Source of the DNA: Helicobacter_F equorum
GTDB lineage: Bacteria > Campylobacterota > Campylobacteria > Campylobacterales > Helicobacteraceae
Direction of reading: 5' to 3'
Length of the DNA stretch: 64,000 nt
NCBI RefSeq assembly: GCF_042649585.1
Contig: NZ_JBHRZM010000009.1
Span: 124,001 to 188,000 of the forward strand
Shown: positions 32,430 through 40,503 of the stretch, piece after piece
Layout: each line of letters starts with the position of its first letter
Position numbering within the stretch: position 1 is the stretch's first letter
Notes under the pieces: generated by a model
Databases searched by the model: none
Seen by the model: the letters and a program-made list of their open reading frames with translations, nothing else
What the model was told of the DNA's origin: nothing
Made by a program: the position numbers and the translations under genes

Positions 32430-33356
32430 ATGTGTTCTTTTGTTTTGATTGGGGTAGCGGGATTCGTTGCTCCTAGGCATTTGCGAGCCATTAGGGATAC
32501 GCACAATAATTTGTATGCAGCTATTGATACAAGTGATTGTGTAGGGATTTTGGATAGTTATTTTCCTAATGCTAGATTTTTTCTTTCTTTAGAATCTTTT
32601 CATACTCATAAACCAACACATTCCATTGAATACATGAGTATTTGCACACCTAATTTTTGGCACAAAAAACATATAGAATTCGCACTTACACATGGTATGC
32701 ACGCAATTTGTGAAAAACCAGTAGTACTACATACTACCCAAGCCTTAGAGCTTATGAAGCTAGAGCGTGATAGTGGCAAAAGTATTAGCACAATTTTGCA
32801 ACTTCGCCTTCATCCACGGATTATATCTCTTAGAGAAAATATCCTTGCACACCTTGAGGAAAATCCTCACCATATTTTTGAAGTGGATTTGAGTTATATT
32901 ACTGCACGAGGATTATGGTATTTTGAATCATGGAAGGGTGATGCAAATAAAAGTGGTGGGTTAGCTTGTAATATAGGCATACATTTATTTGATGTGCTAT
33001 GTTTGTTGTTTGGAGAGTGTCAAGAAAATATTTTACACTATAGCTCTCCTAGCACAGCCTGTGGATTTTTAGGGCTAAAACATGCGCGCGTGCGTTGGTT
33101 TTTATCCATTGATGGGACATTACTTCCAGAATCTAGAGGCAATATTTATCGTTATATGCGTGTCGATACACAAGAGGTAGAATTTACGCAAGGCTTTGAA
33201 GATTTACACACAAAAAGTTATGAAGAGATTCTTGCTAATAGAGGCTTTGGTTTGGAGAGCACTATGCCAAGTCTTGCGCTTATGGAGCGTATAAGAGAGT
33301 TAGATCCTATTGGTCTTAAAGGAGATTATCACCCATTGGCTAAAGGGTTGGCATGA
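32430..33356 (+). CDS. wlbA: Gfo/Idh/MocA oxidoreductase, WlbA/WbpB-like UDP-GlcNAcA 3-dehydrogenase
   Basis: 308-residue NAD-dependent oxidoreductase. The N-terminal GVAGFVAPRHLRAI and the DSYFPNARFF, YMSICTPNFWHKKHI and CEKP motifs follow the WlbA/WbpB pattern, enzymes that oxidise the 3-OH of UDP-GlcNAc uronic acid on the way to UDP-2,3-diacetamido uronic acids used in O-antigen or glycan synthesis. The EKP lysine is present. Its stop overlaps the next ATG (ATGA), so it is coupled to a WlbB-type acetyltransferase, which supports the assignment. Whether it feeds LPS or protein glycans is unknown. Confidence 0.83.
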   Translation: MCSFVLIGVAGFVAPRHLRAIRDTHNNLYAAIDTSDCVGILDSYFPNARFFLSLESFHTHKPTHSIEYMSICTPNFWHKKHIEFALTHGMHAICEKPVVLHTTQALELMKLERDSGKSISTILQLRLHPRIISLRENILAHLEENPHHIFEVDLSYITARGLWYFESWKGDANKSGGLACNIGIHLFDVLCLLFGECQENILHYSSPSTACGFLGLKHARVRWFLSIDGTLLPESRGNIYRYMRVDTQEVEFTQGFEDLHTKSYEEILANRGFGLESTMPSLALMERIRELDPIGLKGDYHPLAKGLA

Positions 33357-33928
33357 TGGAGTATTTTGCGCACCCAAGCAGTATCATCGATGAAGGCGCG
33401 GTGATTGGCAAAGATTCTAAGATTTGGCATTTTTGTCATATTTTTGGCTCAAGCGCGATTGGTGTAAATTGTTCGATAGGGCAAAATTGTATGATCGCCC
33501 AAAACGTGCATATAGGCAATAATGTCAGAATCCAAAACAATGTCAGTATTGTGGAGGGTGTGAGAATCTGTGATGATGTCTTTATCGCACCAAGCGTGGT
33601 TTTTACAAATATTAAAAATCCTCGTGCATTTATTTCTCGCAAACATCAATATATACCCACTTTGCTTGAGAGAGGCTGTTCTATTGGTGCAAATGCTACA
33701 ATTATTTGTGGTAATACTATAGGAGCATATGCTCTTATAGGGGCTGGAGCGGTTGTTAGCCATAATGTCCCAGCATATGCACTTGTTACGGGCAATCCTG
33801 CGCGCATTGTTGGTTGGGTGGATAAAGCTGGTGTGAAGTTGGAATTTAGGCAAAATCGTGCGTATGATAGTCTTGATTCTAGTGTATATGAAATGCGTGA
33901 TGGCATGGTGGTGCAAATTGAAGTATAA
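33353..33928 (+). CDS. wlbB: WlbB/WbpD-like UDP-sugar N-acetyltransferase
   Basis: 191-residue left-handed beta-helix acyltransferase. Hexapeptide repeats run from residue ~10 to ~150 (IGKDSKIWHFCHIFG, IGVNCSIGQNCMIA, IGNNVRIQNNVSI), with VFTNIKNPRAFISRK and the C-terminal YALVTGNPARIVGW typical of WlbB/WbpD, which acetylate the 3-amino group of UDP-GlcNAc3NA. ATG 33353 or 33356; the first overlaps the upstream TGA. The middle gene of three sugar genes. The aminotransferase that must act before it is not in the window. Confidence 0.85.
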   Translation: MMEYFAHPSSIIDEGAVIGKDSKIWHFCHIFGSSAIGVNCSIGQNCMIAQNVHIGNNVRIQNNVSIVEGVRICDDVFIAPSVVFTNIKNPRAFISRKHQYIPTLLERGCSIGANATIICGNTIGAYALIGAGAVVSHNVPAYALVTGNPARIVGWVDKAGVKLEFRQNRAYDSLDSSVYEMRDGMVVQIEV

Positions 33929-35174
33929 CTCTAGACTTGATACTACAATCGCGGTCATAGGATTGGGCTATGTTGGCACACCATTAGCGTTTGCTTTGGC
34001 TAAACATTTTAGGGTCATTGGATTTGATACTAATCCTAAACGCATACAAGATCTGCAGCATGGTTTTGATGAACATACACAAGAACATTTTATACCACCA
34101 AAGTCTTTGCATTATAGTAATACACAACAAGATCTTATGCAGGCTACGATATTTATTATCGCCGTGCCAACACCAATTTTTGCTGATAAAACTCCAGATC
34201 TTAGATATTTGGATGAGGCTTCTAAAATCGTGGGTGGTGTGCTTAAAAAAGGCGATATGGTGGTGTATGAATCTACAACCTATCCGTTTTGCACACGAGA
34301 ATATTGTGGCAAGGTTTTGCAAAAAAGCTCTTCTTTGGTGCTAGATAGGGATTTTTTCATCGGCTATTCTCCTGAGCGTATTAATCCAGGTGATAATGCA
34401 CATACCCTCCAAACCATTACTAAAATTATTGCTACAGACACACCTCAAGCAAGGCAAAGAATGGAGATAATGTATGGTAGCGTGGTAGATTCTCTGTATG
34501 TTGCTCCTAGTATTGAGGTAGCCGAGATGGCAAAGCTTATTGAAAATGCGCAACGTGATCTGAATATCGCCTTTGTTAATGAAGTGGCGATGATGTGTGA
34601 TAGATTGGGTTTGAGTGCCAATGCGGTGCTTGAAGCTGCCAAAAGTAAATGGAATTTTTTGCCATTTACGCCTGGACTTGTGGGAGGACATTGTATCAGT
34701 GTAGATCCTTATTATCTCTCATATATTTTACAAATGTGTGATTACAAACCAAAAGTTCTTAGTATGGGACGCCTTGTCAATGAGCGAATGCCGACATTTC
34801 TTGCCAAAAAGCTTACCAGTATTGCTCAAGATTGCGGACTTGTGGTATCAAAAAGTAAGATATTGTTATTGGGCTTAGCATTTAAGGAAAATTGTCGCGA
34901 TATGCGTAATTCTAAAACCCCTATTTTGCGTAAAAAACTTAAAAAATATGGTTTTAAGGTCAAGGTATACGATCCTTTGATTGATAGAGCACAGGCAAAG
35001 CAAATGTTTGGTTTTAAGCCTTTAAAATCTTTGGAGCATAAGAAGTTTGATATTATCGTGCTACTTAATGCCCATGATGTGTTTATGGACATTGATTTGC
35101 GAGAGTATGTGTATGCAAAGCATAGTATTTTTGATATGAAAGGCGTTTTGCCTTATGCCACCCACAGGCTGTAA
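33900..35174 (+). CDS. wbpA: UDP-N-acetylglucosamine 6-dehydrogenase (WbpA/TviB-like)
   Basis: 424-residue UDP-glucose/GDP-mannose dehydrogenase family enzyme, likely oxidising UDP-GlcNAc to its uronic acid, the first step of the pathway served by the two genes before it. Seen: Rossmann motif AVIGLGYVGTPLAFAL, YSPERINPGD, EVAEMAKLIENAQRDLNIAF and the active-site cysteine in GGHCISVDPYYL. The start is uncertain: ATG 33900 lies inside wlbB by 29 bases without a good ribosome site, and TTG 33918 is an alternative; the conserved fold begins at about 33945. The 3' end overlaps comEC tail to tail by 22 bases. Confidence 0.85.
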   Translation: MAWWCKLKYNSRLDTTIAVIGLGYVGTPLAFALAKHFRVIGFDTNPKRIQDLQHGFDEHTQEHFIPPKSLHYSNTQQDLMQATIFIIAVPTPIFADKTPDLRYLDEASKIVGGVLKKGDMVVYESTTYPFCTREYCGKVLQKSSSLVLDRDFFIGYSPERINPGDNAHTLQTITKIIATDTPQARQRMEIMYGSVVDSLYVAPSIEVAEMAKLIENAQRDLNIAFVNEVAMMCDRLGLSANAVLEAAKSKWNFLPFTPGLVGGHCISVDPYYLSYILQMCDYKPKVLSMGRLVNERMPTFLAKKLTSIAQDCGLVVSKSKILLLGLAFKENCRDMRNSKTPILRKKLKKYGFKVKVYDPLIDRAQAKQMFGFKPLKSLEHKKFDIIVLLNAHDVFMDIDLREYVYAKHSIFDMKGVLPYATHRL

Positions 35175-36478
35175 TATAAATATCCCAAAAACAAAATGCC
35201 AAGAATAAGAGAGATACAATAAGCAATAAAAGAGCGTATGGCAAAAAGTGAAATAATAAGATAGCTTATAAAAAGCCATAGCGGTGTAAAAACCTCAATA
35301 GAATCTAATTTAAGATGAAACAATGCTCTCAAAGGTGTATCAAAAATCCAGCCAATTTTTAGCATATGTGCAACAACACTTATGGGGAAAAAAATTACAA
35401 AAATAAGTGTAATTGGAATAGAGATAATAGTATAGGAGCTAAAGTATGGGAAGAAAAAATGCACCAAAATTAGCATATTGACAAAAATTGTGAAATTAAA
35501 AACAAGTGGGAGAAACAAAAAATTATATATAAAAGAGCGTGATGAGAATCTATAGTAGTGCAAAAATACATAAATATAAAAGACTCCAAAAAATGAGAGA
35601 AAAAAGCCAATGCTAAACATAAGCCGCGGGAAAAAACTCATACACAAAATCCCTATCATAAATAAAAACTTAAATTGCAAAATCCTAACTCCAAAATACA
35701 CCATCATAAACCCTATGCACGCCATAACCCACGCTCGCAGAAATGATGGAGAAAAATTAAGCACAACAAGGTAGGCAAAAAGCACAACAAGCAGTAATAT
35801 GCCAATATCAAAAAACTTATTACGATAAGGAAAAAATCTATGCAATGGCTTGTATAAAAGATGTAATATAAAACCCAACACAAGACTTAAGATTCCTAGA
35901 TGAAAGCCACTAATTGCGATAAGATGCGCAATGCCAATGGTATTACTAAAATCTCTTAAGGTTTTTGGGAGAAAGTCAGCAATATATAGTGTTTTGTAAA
36001 ATGATCCAAGGAGAGAATTTGTGTGTTGTGAATCTATAAACTCACGAAACGTATTGCGATAATCTTGTGTAGATTCCAAAGAAATACTAAAACTTGTGAT
36101 AAAACAAGATTGAAGATATTGCCAGAAGCTACATTGGGCAGGTTTGCCATAGATTCTTAGGTGCATGTGCAAGAGATTTTTGATTGCTTCTTTGGAAGTT
36201 GTATAAAAAATTGCTCCAGATTCTGTGCGGATTTTAAGGACTTGATAAGTGGAGTTTGTCTTAGGTGAGATTTTTGGGTATTGTGCAATAACTTGTCCGT
36301 GTATGGTAATTGGTGTTTTTGAATCTAGCGTGTTATAGTGCCAATATTGGAGTGTGAGATTTATGGCAAATATACCCAAACAAAATGCAAGAAATACTAT
36401 CCATTGTGCTTTGGTATCAAGTATGGCGATGGGTGAGAGTGTATTGGAGTATGTGGTGTCAGCTGTATAGGTGTGCAA
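35153..36478 (-). CDS. comEC: ComEC/Rec2-family DNA uptake channel protein
   Basis: About 441 residues, many hydrophobic helices. Inner membrane channel for DNA during natural transformation. The competence-domain signature HLIAISGFHLGILS is present, and nine or so membrane segments follow. As in H. pylori (about 437 residues, from memory), the protein is short and lacks the C-terminal metallo-beta-lactamase domain of Bacillus ComEC. Start: the frame is open to 36568, inside mrp, but AAGGAG at 36490-36485 with TTG 36478 six bases later is better. It follows mrp by ~50 bases and may belong to doxX-mrp-comEC. Confidence 0.85.
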   Translation of the reverse strand: MHTYTADTTYSNTLSPIAILDTKAQWIVFLAFCLGIFAINLTLQYWHYNTLDSKTPITIHGQVIAQYPKISPKTNSTYQVLKIRTESGAIFYTTSKEAIKNLLHMHLRIYGKPAQCSFWQYLQSCFITSFSISLESTQDYRNTFREFIDSQHTNSLLGSFYKTLYIADFLPKTLRDFSNTIGIAHLIAISGFHLGILSLVLGFILHLLYKPLHRFFPYRNKFFDIGILLLVVLFAYLVVLNFSPSFLRAWVMACIGFMMVYFGVRILQFKFLFMIGILCMSFFPRLMFSIGFFLSFFGVFYIYVFLHYYRFSSRSFIYNFLFLPLVFNFTIFVNMLILVHFFFPYFSSYTIISIPITLIFVIFFPISVVAHMLKIGWIFDTPLRALFHLKLDSIEVFTPLWLFISYLIISLFAIRSFIAYCISLILGILFLGYLYYSLWVA

Positions 36479-36530
36479 AACAAACTCCTTATATACTTGC
36501 TTGGTTTGACTAATCAAGCAAGTATAAGAT

Positions 36531-37619
36531 TTAGCGGTTTGTGGGTTGTATGTCCTTGTTGTCGGCAAGTTGTTCGCGTTGCACCTTATCTAAAAATGCG
36601 ATGAGGGCTTGTGCGGCTTGTAGATATGCTTTGGCACTTTGGCTTTGTGGCTCAAAAAATACGATAGGCTTGCCATTGTCTCCACCTTCTCGGACTTTTG
36701 GCTCTAGAGGTATATGCGTGATTGTCGTTGTGTTATATTGTGTTGCGATACTTTGGCTTGTGCCCTTACCAAAAATATCATATTCTTGCCCACAACTTGA
36801 GCAGATAAAACCACTCATATTTTCGATAATTCCAGCGATTGGAATATTGAGCTTACTAAACATATCTAAACTTCTTGCACTATCATCTAGGCTTACTTTT
36901 TGTGGTGTAGTTACCACAATTCCCGCACTTACAGGCACACTTTGAGCAAGGGTGAGTTGCGCATCGCCTGTGCCTGGTGGCATATCAATGATAAGCACAT
37001 CAAGATCACTCCACAAAACATCCGTGAGCATTTGCTCAATCGCCCTCATTACCATAGGTCCACGCCATATGAGACTTTGCCCCTCATCATAAAGCACACC
37101 TATACTCATCATTTCCACACCATAGGCTTTGAGTGGAATTACTTTCTTTTTGGATTCATCAACCATAGCTTTATTGGCGTGTAAGCCAAGCATACGAGGG
37201 ATATTTGGTCCATAAATATCCGCATCAAGCAACCCTACCCGCTTGCCTTCTTGGGCTAGAGCTATGGCGAGATTCGTGCTTGTTGTGGATTTACCCACGC
37301 CACCCTTTCCTGAACTCACCATAACAAATGATTTGATTTGTGGAGCAAGGTTTTTGGTTTTTGGGGCAGGTTTTGAAGCTGGCTGTGGGGTAGAGATGTT
37401 GATACTTACTTCTTCTACTCCTGCATTTTTTAATGCAAGCTTGATGGCATTGCCAAGCTGCAAAAGGATTTCATCAGAGCTTGAAGGAATGGCAATATCA
37501 ATGCGTGGTGGCGTGGATTTTGTATCGATCCCTTTAAGAAAGCCAAAACTTACAATGTCTTTTTGAAAATTAGGATAAATGACACTTTTTAGTGCATTTG
37601 TAATAGTTTCTTGTAGCAT
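36531..37619 (-). CDS. mrp: Mrp/NBP35-family iron-sulfur carrier ATPase
   Basis: 362-residue P-loop protein that binds and transfers Fe-S clusters. N-terminal DUF59/MIP18-like domain (residues ~1-80), Pro/Lys linker, then the deviant Walker A SGKGGVGKST at about residue 105, DADIYGPNIPRMLG, IIDMPPGTGDAQL and the cluster-binding CxxC in FICSSCGQ. ATG 37619 is chosen since AAGGA (37629-37625) precedes it; the frame is open further up. The start lies 9 bases after doxX on the same strand, so the two are one unit. Confidence 0.93.
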   Translation of the reverse strand: MLQETITNALKSVIYPNFQKDIVSFGFLKGIDTKSTPPRIDIAIPSSSDEILLQLGNAIKLALKNAGVEEVSINISTPQPASKPAPKTKNLAPQIKSFVMVSSGKGGVGKSTTSTNLAIALAQEGKRVGLLDADIYGPNIPRMLGLHANKAMVDESKKKVIPLKAYGVEMMSIGVLYDEGQSLIWRGPMVMRAIEQMLTDVLWSDLDVLIIDMPPGTGDAQLTLAQSVPVSAGIVVTTPQKVSLDDSARSLDMFSKLNIPIAGIIENMSGFICSSCGQEYDIFGKGTSQSIATQYNTTTITHIPLEPKVREGGDNGKPIVFFEPQSQSAKAYLQAAQALIAFLDKVQREQLADNKDIQPTNR

Positions 37620-37627
37620 AATAATCC

Positions 37628-38029
37628 TTAATACGATTTTTTGAGGAATATGTGTATGCCATAGCGTCCACCACCCATAAAAAAGAGTGCAAGACAAGGC
37701 AGGATATATAAAAGTTGGTGTTCAATAACCCATCCTCCAGTATTATCTAGACTAAAGATACTAAATCCAAACACACTATAAATAGCTATAAGCATTGTGA
37801 AAATTTCCACAAGTGCCGCTAAACGTACTCGATATCCTATGAGAATCAAAAGTGGTGCAAGAATCTCACCAACATACACGCCATACGCCATAAAGGTTGG
37901 TAAGCCTCGAGATTCTAAGAGTTCACTAACGCCATCGATGCCATATTGTAATTTAAAGATACCATGAAATAACATAAGCCCACCTACGCACACGCGTAAG
38001 ATCAGTTTGCCAAAGTCGTGATGTATCAT
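37628..38029 (-). CDS. DoxX family membrane protein
   Basis: 133-residue inner membrane protein with four hydrophobic segments, DoxX type (LILRVCVGGLMLFHGIFKL near the N-terminus, VYVGEILAPLLILIGYRVRLAAL in the middle). Members are linked with thiosulfate oxidation or thiol/redox stress in other bacteria; the role here is unknown. AAAGGAT precedes ATG 38029. A minus-strand TATAAT at 38082-38077 and two 9-bp direct repeats further upstream make a likely promoter for doxX-mrp(-comEC). Confidence 0.85.
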   Translation of the reverse strand: MIHHDFGKLILRVCVGGLMLFHGIFKLQYGIDGVSELLESRGLPTFMAYGVYVGEILAPLLILIGYRVRLAALVEIFTMLIAIYSVFGFSIFSLDNTGGWVIEHQLLYILPCLALFFMGGGRYGIHIFLKKSY

Positions 38030-38076
38030 AAAAATCCTTTGAGAGTGAAAATATAAAATATAAACATAAAGGCAAG

Positions 38077-38082
38077 ATTATA
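38077..38082 (-). promoter_or_regulatory. -10 box for doxX-mrp
   Basis: Perfect TATAAT on the minus strand 47 bases upstream of the doxX ATG. Confidence 0.45.
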
Positions 38083-38101
38083 GAAAATATTTTTTAATAT
38101 C

Positions 38102-38130
38102 GTGCTAGATTTTGGGATTTTGTGCTAGAT
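38102..38130. repeat. Tandem direct repeat GTGCTAGAT upstream of the doxX promoter
   Basis: GTGCTAGAT occurs at 38102-38110 and 38122-38130, 20 bases apart (two helical turns). The pair lies roughly at -32 to -60 relative to the presumed doxX start of transcription, the usual layout for response-regulator binding sites. Confidence 0.4.
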
Positions 38131-38165
38131 ACCTTGGGGATAGTTATGAAGTGTGAGCTTTTATA

Positions 38166-38729
38166 TTAGGCTAAGTTTTGAAAGCGATACAGCTGTTCTA
38201 AGTCTGATTGTTCATGTTCTAACAACATCATTTTTTTATCAATCCCACCGGCATATCCTGTGAGCTTTTTATTTGTTCCAATCACTCTATGGCAAGGAAT
38301 GATAATGGCGATGGGATTGCGTTTTAGTGCTCCACCAATGGCTTGGGCTGACATCACATTTTTGTGTGTTTGTTTTGCTACTTCTTTTGCGAGTTCTCCA
38401 TAGCTACAAACTTCCCCATATGGAATCTGTGTGATGAGATTCCATACAAGCTTCCCAAACGCACTGCCATGAGGATTAAGCGGAAGTTCATTAATGTTTG
38501 GATTCTTCTTTGCAAAATATTGTTGTAGCCACTGCTTTGCATGTAAAAGGACCACATCATCGTGTTTTACTTGTATGTATTGGGTTATGGATTTTGTGTT
38601 TGCAGATTCTGTATGAAGTTTTGGTAGATGTATTGTTTGCCCCAAAAACCATAAACCTATGAGTTTGTGATCTTTGCTAGCAAGTCTTATTTTCCCAAGT
38701 AAACTCTGATACAAAGTCGTGTAAATCAT
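38166..38729 (-). CDS. ogt: Methylated-DNA-protein cysteine methyltransferase
   Basis: 187-residue suicide repair enzyme that removes alkyl groups from O6-methylguanine. Active-site motif IIPCHRVIG (catalytic Cys) followed by LTGYAGGIDKK, and the helix-turn-helix region IPYGEVCSYGELAKE with AIGGALKRNPIAI. N-terminal Ada-like domain is shorter and divergent. ATG 38729 is chosen because GGAG lies 5 bases upstream; the frame is open to 38756. Single gene, about 135 bases upstream of doxX. Confidence 0.93.
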   Translation of the reverse strand: MIYTTLYQSLLGKIRLASKDHKLIGLWFLGQTIHLPKLHTESANTKSITQYIQVKHDDVVLLHAKQWLQQYFAKKNPNINELPLNPHGSAFGKLVWNLITQIPYGEVCSYGELAKEVAKQTHKNVMSAQAIGGALKRNPIAIIIPCHRVIGTNKKLTGYAGGIDKKMMLLEHEQSDLEQLYRFQNLA

Positions 38730-38797
38730 AATGACTCCAAAAAATACAAATACCACTATAAGGTATAAAAATAGTCATCCTACTATCCCTACATGTA

Positions 38798-39515
38798 TTA
38801 GAGATACTTTGGATTTTTCCATAACATTACAGGTTTAGATTCTATTCCCCAGTTTTTTGGATGGTTTTCATTAATTTCAAAAACAATAGAACATTCAAGA
38901 TTGAATGGCTCTTGGCGCAAATCAAGTGTCCTTCCTTGCGTAGGTAAGATTTCAGTGTTATTGTTTTTACCTATGTCATTAGTGATAAGGGCGTATTTAA
39001 ATTTTGATAAAATACCAATAAATTCTTTAATTTTGGCGATTGGCAAGTGTTGTAAGACGTCTTTGCAAAGTAATAAATCCGCACTAGGGAGCTTATTAAA
39101 GTCCCCGTCATATAGTTCAAAAGAAATATTTTCCTTGGCATAAGCACGAGTGTTAGCATTAATTACAAATGATGCCACATCGAAGCCTTGATATTTGATT
39201 CCATTAAAATTGATATTTTTAGAAAACTGCCAATCGCCACAACCTGCATCTACTATACTTGTGATATTGTAGGTAGTGAAAAAATTTTGTAAAAACGCTA
39301 CATAATCTTGACATAGCGTTTCACTTGAACCACTCCCAGAGCCATTACCCCAATAGTTTGTTTCATAAACAATATCAAAGAGCATATTGAGATTGTCTTT
39401 TTCTTGTTTAAGTAAAAGTGTTTTGATAAATTGTAACTCGTTGTTAACCTCTGCTAACCCCCCCCCCTAATAATCTTCTTCTAAGATTTTTTAAGATTGT
39501 TTTTGATTTCATCAT
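38798..39515 (-). CDS. Phase-variable class I SAM methyltransferase (out of frame here at G10)
   Basis: From ATG 39515 or 39512, behind AAAAGGAG (39526-39519), the frame runs into a G10 tract on the minus strand and stops after about 23 codons. Removing one G (G9) joins it, without any stop, to the frame that continues to 38798, giving 238 residues. The downstream part alone could start only at the internal ATG 39385. Seen: SAM motif IVDAGCGDWQFS with an acidic motif II (YQGFDV), and CKDVLQHL. Substrate unknown; a surface sugar is likely. Upstream part and domain are both intact, so this is a switched-off gene rather than decay. Confidence 0.8.
39458..39467 (-). repeat. Poly-G (G10) tract controlling the methyltransferase frame
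   Basis: Ten C on the plus strand, read as G10 near codon 17 of the methyltransferase gene. Slipped-strand mispairing at such tracts is the standard Helicobacter/Campylobacter phase-variation mechanism; G9 or G12 would be in frame. Confidence 0.85.
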
Positions 39516-39581
39516 ACACTCCTTTTGGTTTAAAATATTATAATTTAGAATTTTGTCAATCATAGATCCCATTATTTTTAC

Positions 39582-40328
39582 CTAAAATACAACACCAAAT
39601 ATGGCAGAAGCTCGCCAATAACGGCTTTGGAAATCTTTTGTACGGATGTGTGGTTGTAAGTCTGGTTGTTCAGGATCTCTTAGTGTGCTATTAAGATCTC
39701 CCATCACAAAGCGTAACCCAAAACTAAAGGTATTGCGCATACGAATGCCAAGCCCTGCTCCATAGATGATGCCTTGATAGGTGTTTGTGAGTGACCAATC
39801 ATTTTCTGTAGCACTTTTGTAAAATACATCTTTGATAGAATGATAGGCGTATCCACCCATAGCTTGTATATAAAAGGACTTTGCCTGCAAACCGATGACC
39901 ACTGGCACTTGCACACCCCAACCATTAAAGCCTGTTTCACTTAGGAGTTTGCTTCCACCAGGTAAGTCAGTAGGTGTGGTTGCAAATGCATTGCTATTGC
40001 CTTTTTCTCGGATATAGATAGGCACGGTAATTTCTACACCCACATAAGGATACACGCCACGCATACTAGAGACAGACATAATGTAGCTAGAATATCCAAT
40101 GTCCGCTGAATGCAAGAATGTTTCACCAAGTTTGGCATATGAGTAACCAAGCATACCTTCATTGTAGAGAATCCAACGTGTAGTGCCATCACTACTTGCT
40201 CGTATCACTCGCCCTGAGCCAAAGTTTGAAAGTATAGAATTTTCATAGCTTTTATATTGCGAGAATGCATTTGTTGCACCAAACATTGCGGATAATCCAA
40301 CGAGAAATAACATCATCAATAATCGCAT
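39582..40328 (-). CDS. Outer membrane beta-barrel protein
   Basis: 248 residues. Signal peptide MRLLMMLFLVGLSAMFGATNA, then alternating amphipathic strands with many aromatic residues (FNGWGVQVPVVIGLQ, FYIQAMGGYAYHS, FGLRFVMGDLN) and a C-terminal phenylalanine (IFGVVF), the pattern of small Helicobacter outer membrane proteins. AAGGA lies before ATG 40328; a TTG at 40346 is open but poorly placed. Ligand or role unknown. Its stop lies 66 bases before the phase-variable methyltransferase start, and both are read on the minus strand. Confidence 0.78.
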   Translation of the reverse strand: MRLLMMLFLVGLSAMFGATNAFSQYKSYENSILSNFGSGRVIRASSDGTTRWILYNEGMLGYSYAKLGETFLHSADIGYSSYIMSVSSMRGVYPYVGVEITVPIYIREKGNSNAFATTPTDLPGGSKLLSETGFNGWGVQVPVVIGLQAKSFYIQAMGGYAYHSIKDVFYKSATENDWSLTNTYQGIIYGAGLGIRMRNTFSFGLRFVMGDLNSTLRDPEQPDLQPHIRTKDFQSRYWRASAIFGVVF

Positions 40329-40451
40329 TTTAGATCCTTTTAGCAAAATAACTAAACTTATAGATTCGCATTATAACCATAAAAAACCATACTTAGCTTA
40401 AGAGACTCGCACTCACTATAAGCAGTTGGGATAATATCGTGCAAAAAATGC

Positions 40452-40457
40452 TATAAT
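40452..40457 (+). promoter_or_regulatory. -10 box for the LptF/G gene
   Basis: Perfect TATAAT, 47 bases upstream of ATG 40504. Confidence 0.45.
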
Positions 40458-40503
40458 GTAGTTTTGAATGCGTTAATTTGACAAGCAAGGACTTTTTAGC
40501 AAT

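Noticed and set aside
33449..33958. 169-codon minus-strand ORF over wlbB
   Set aside because: Complementary to hexapeptide repeats of the acetyltransferase; shadow frame.
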